Part shown: one piece after another, positions 39,401 through 40,379 of the stretch
How positions within the stretch are numbered: the stretch's first letter is position 1
How the letters are laid out: the number at the start of each line of letters is the position of its first letter
Origin: Candidatus Aerophobetes bacterium Ae_b3a
GTDB lineage: Bacteria > Aerophobota > Aerophobia > Aerophobales > AE-B3A
Assembly (NCBI GenBank): GCA_005223095.1
Contig: NJBQ01000010.1
Coordinates: 1 to 40,379 of the forward strand
Length of the DNA: 40,379 nt
Direction: 5' to 3'
Notes under the pieces: model-generated
Seen by the model: the letters and a program-made list of their open reading frames with translations, nothing else
What the model was told of the DNA's origin: nothing
The model's database searches: none
Position numbers and translations under genes: made by a program

Positions 39401-39608
39401 TCTCAGAGTTTATGAGGTTTGGGGACAAAAAAGTACAGTTAAAATTGAGCTTCCTATAAAACCTAAAAGAGCATTTAAGGCAAACCTAATAGAGGAAAAA
39501 GAAAAGGAAATTGAACTCGGTGGAGGAAACAAAATAAGGCTAGATATTGGGGCTCACGAGATTCTCACCTTAAAAATCTACCCCGAATTATCTAAAAATT
39601 TACAATGA
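36414..39608 (+). CDS. GH38 alpha-mannosidase
   Basis: Hydrolyses alpha-mannosides; Zn-dependent retaining enzyme of 1064 residues. The N-terminus (about 1-95) looks like an Ig-type beta domain and is followed by a helical linker. The GH38 catalytic domain starts near 225 with HLTANAHIDLAWLWRW (zinc ligands His 229 and Asp 231), the nucleophile is Asp 340 in WNVDSFGYNWNMPQ, and a further zinc ligand is His 544 in FNQFHDILPGSS. Beta domains typical of GH38 fill 590-1064. There is no signal peptide, so it works in the cytoplasm on imported oligosaccharides. It lies in line with the importer and completes a simple uptake-and-cleave locus. Confidence 0.93.
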   Translation: MEVRARVEPSQGKVGDSVTLRVQFARIKGQIKSVYATANHERWQLHKEKGGKYSLNMQIPPFVSPGTYNINIFAENEKKKKIVELTVPFLVKDEEVEEEPGFSRVNHIIQKMESAKCKTFLKENPLLLEKTENYTLSIRVAKRLLSNQTYQTSLFLRKDPGVNRSLVPKRHISRLRKILSAGIEKIDLKSLTEGKLARFEKSIEASLEELMPVQKFAKEYTIHLTANAHIDLAWLWRWKETVQICHDTFSSVVDKMQRHSFTFTQSQAQTYKWIEERYPDLFREIQKAVRQGKWEIVGGMWVEPDCNLIDGESWVRQILYGKKYFKEKFAQDTKIAWNVDSFGYNWNMPQIYKKSGFDFFITQKIGWNDTNIFPYHLFWWQAPDGSRILTYFPYERYNFTIEPYRFIDLLKQFEFNTSLKDMMILFGIGDHGGGPTEEILLEAEKLKDIFIYPQVKYGTAEEYFNRIVKKVDVDALPVWKDELYLEYHRGTYTTQARVKYNNRKSEILLVDTEKISALAHLYGNAYPKKRLAQAWEKAMFNQFHDILPGSSINSVYQDSEEDYTWIRKIGEDIIEESLDKISSQVNTSGVPGQPVVVFNSLFWPREAIVSIPVPLSRDYLVRDSEGNKCLFQKVEEKDSVSNEKKSLLLCKAKLPSFGYTTLFIEERKEAKPKIAGQNKGQLKVDKYSLENEFFKVQINPASGNLASIYDKRKQDEVLSDEGNQLQILEEDKSKDFSAWNIAYTGRKWFLDKAENIEVMEKGPLRGVIRIRRSFLGDTKLNIFWDAPARDYPSSFFVQDIILHQGLPRIDFVTQVDWWEDNKLLKVAFPVAVKAKYATYEIPFASILRPTAESNSWEKARFEVPALRWADLSQNDYGVALLNNSKHGYDIHANTMRLTLLRSPAGNELKSLSVPDPFADRGKHTIRYSLVPHLGNWKEALVYRGAYEFNFSPYIKFAKIQQKGKNGTREKSFIKIKPDNVVLTALKQCEEEPECFILRVYEVWGQKSTVKIELPIKPKRAFKANLIEEKEKEIELGGGNKIRLDIGAHEILTLKIYPELSKNLQ

Positions 39609-39827
39609 GAAATTAATTGATAGATTTGATAATTATCATAATGTATTTGATAGTTTCATTACTACCTCAGATTCAAGTGGAATAAGGCTGAAACCCCATC
39701 GAGATTTGTACCGCATTGCTTTTACATCAAATGGGGATAATCGAAAACTAAGATTAATCAGGGAATAAATTAGATGAATTTCATACCTAAGCTAGAATCA
39801 ATAAAGGAAAGAGATTCCAAAACCAGC
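39609..39827. other. Gap after the mannosidase
   Basis: AT-rich sequence without an ORF or clear terminator. AGATTAATCAGGGAATAAAT (39750-39770) is loosely like 32660-32682 after lacI, hinting that the duplication that copied the cassette reached somewhat further upstream. Confidence 0.35.
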
Positions 39828-39866
39828 TATAGGCTAACGTGTGCATAAATTTTTCAAATTTTGGTC

Positions 39867-39894
39867 TTGACACTCTTAAAAAATCTTTTATACT
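39867..39894 (+). promoter_or_regulatory. Promoter of the gene at the window end
   Basis: TTGACA at 39867-39872, 16-base spacer CTCTTAAAAAATCTTT, TATACT at 39889-39894; the same as copy 1 except for two spacer bases. Confidence 0.8.
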
Positions 39895-40023
39895 ATAAAA
39901 GATAAGCGGCGAAAAACACCAAAAGTTAATAAGTGATCTTTGAGAAAATGAGAAGTTCGTTCCTTTTTTGGCAAAGGCAAATAAGCAGAGAAGCTAGAAA
40001 TAAAGACTGAAAGGAGGTGAGGG

Positions 40024-40089
40024 ATGTTAGGTCGGTCTCTAGTTTATAGGAATAAAAAGGGAGAGGTTAAATTTTTTTTCTTTGTCTAG
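40024..40089 (+). CDS. Possible 21-residue leader peptide, copy 2
   Basis: ATG 40024 opens MLGRSLVYRNKKGEVKFFFF and stops at TAG 40087-40089, which is part of the left arm of the operator hairpin. GAAAGGAGGTG is again 5 bases upstream. Around it AGACTGA pairs with TCGGTCT, leaving the ribosome site in the loop; at the matching columns of copy 1 one C-G pair has become T-A and two others G.T, so the hairpin is partly kept with changed bases. It shares M-L-G and NKK with copy 1. Confidence 0.3.
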   Translation: MLGRSLVYRNKKGEVKFFFFV

Positions 40090-40153
40090 CCTAACGTTTG
40101 CATAAATCATAGACTAGACAAAAAGCGAAAGTAATAAAAAGGAGAAATAACTA

Positions 40154-40379
40154 ATGAGAGTGACAAAAATTAAGGGAATAGTGCTTAGTATTTTACTGAG
40201 TACACTGCTTTTGGTTGGAGTTGATGCGGCCTGGGGACAGACGAAGATAGTTGTTCTCGCGAACGTAGAGACTGGTGCTTTTGGAATGCCAGAAGATGCC
40301 ATTGCCGACCTTCAGGGGCAGATAGATGGTGGTGGGTTGTCGCCTGAGGATCTGGCAGCTGCACCATTGAGAATTGAAG
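40154..40379 (+). CDS. Secreted protein, 5' end only
   Basis: ATG 40154 with AAGGAG upstream; 75 codons are present and the frame is open to the window end. The start MRVTKIKGIVLSILLSTLLL and on to AAWG-Q is a clear signal peptide with cleavage expected after residue 28 and no lipobox. The visible mature part (TKIVVLANVETGAFGMPEDA and on) is not one I recognise; it does not look like the family 1 binding proteins. Its control region is a copy of that of the binding-protein gene, so it probably belongs to the same LacI regulon and carbohydrate system. Confidence 0.75.
   Translation, partial: MRVTKIKGIVLSILLSTLLLVGVDAAWGQTKIVVLANVETGAFGMPEDAIADLQGQIDGGGLSPEDLAAAPLRIE

Larger units (their letters stand above)
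39835..40147 (+). promoter_or_regulatory. Promoter-leader-operator cassette, copy 2
   Basis: Second copy of 32748-33075: operator TAACGTGTGCATAAA (39835-39849), promoter TTGACA-N16-TATACT (39867-39894), GCGGCGAAAAAC leader, Shine-Dalgarno plus ATG (mini-ORF 40024-40089), and TTTGTCTAG/CTAGACAAA (40081-40089/40114-40122) around CTAACGTTTGCATAAAT. A 53-base or longer stretch ending in ACAAAAAG is identical in both copies, while the middle has several gaps. The operator centres are 257 bp apart. The similarity ends before the downstream ATG, so only control sequences were copied. Confidence 0.8.

Overview
The window is from an AT-rich bacterial genome and carries almost only single-copy housekeeping genes. 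No 16S gene, transposase, phage gene or CRISPR array is present. The mix points to an uncultured anaerobe-type bacterium: QueH rather than QueG, GSI-alpha glutamine synthetase, SpoVG, MEP-pathway IspE, and V-type ATPase subunits. The secreted binding protein has a type I signal peptide with no lipobox Cys, which fits a two-membrane cell. Assignment to a candidate phylum (Aerophobota- or Atribacterota-like) is only a guess from gene style.

Layout. 198-1863: queH and proB on the plus strand. 1865-5398: minus-strand run ispE > spoVG > glnA > era, convergent with proB. 5399-6296: a repeat-rich gap with one doubtful ORF. 6297-12279: a GT28 glycolipid glycosyltransferase, V-ATPase subunits C and F without the rest of the complex, a UPF0280 protein, a TPR membrane protein, a tiny basic bS22-like protein and gltX. 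12378-12724: tRNA-Gln and tRNA-Glu around a duplicated tRNA end. 12847-20035: rplM, a purine nucleoside phosphorylase, an unusual ileS, a PfkB kinase, lspA and an rluD-type gene. 20144-25188: fabG-acpP-fabF-rnc-glmM-recX. 25237-25462: tRNA-Lys, tRNA-Glu, tRNA-Val. 25739-31257: zinc-ribbon protein, ruvX, mltG, hisS, aspS. 31611-39608: a carbohydrate locus with a LacI regulator, binding protein, two permeases and a GH38 alpha-mannosidase. At 40154 a second secreted-protein gene begins and runs off the window.

The most striking feature lies between the genes. Most gaps hold inverted repeats whose arms are arrays of 7-base units. At least five unit sequences occur (GTGAATG-like, GTTCATA-like, GCGTATA-like, CGTATAT-like and AGTATCT-like). 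The left arm usually starts at or within a few bases of a stop codon, sometimes inside the end of the gene, and the right arm ends just before the next Shine-Dalgarno sequence. They behave like one structural class with changeable sequence.

The second notable system is a promoter-leader cassette of about 330 bp, present upstream of the binding-protein gene and again upstream of the last gene. Each copy has a TTGACA-N16-TATACT promoter, two LacI-type operators (AACGTNTGCAT) about 260-270 bp apart, and a perfect Shine-Dalgarno plus ATG mini-ORF. The downstream operator sits in the loop of a perfect 9-bp inverted repeat. The same operator lies over the start of the lacI transcript, so the LacI protein probably controls itself, the importer and the gene at the window end.

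Other points of interest are an IleRS with GVHH in place of the HIGH signature and a degenerate KMSKS, an in-frame 84-bp tandem duplication in gltX, and conserved operons broken at V-ATPase F/A and at rplM/rpsI.
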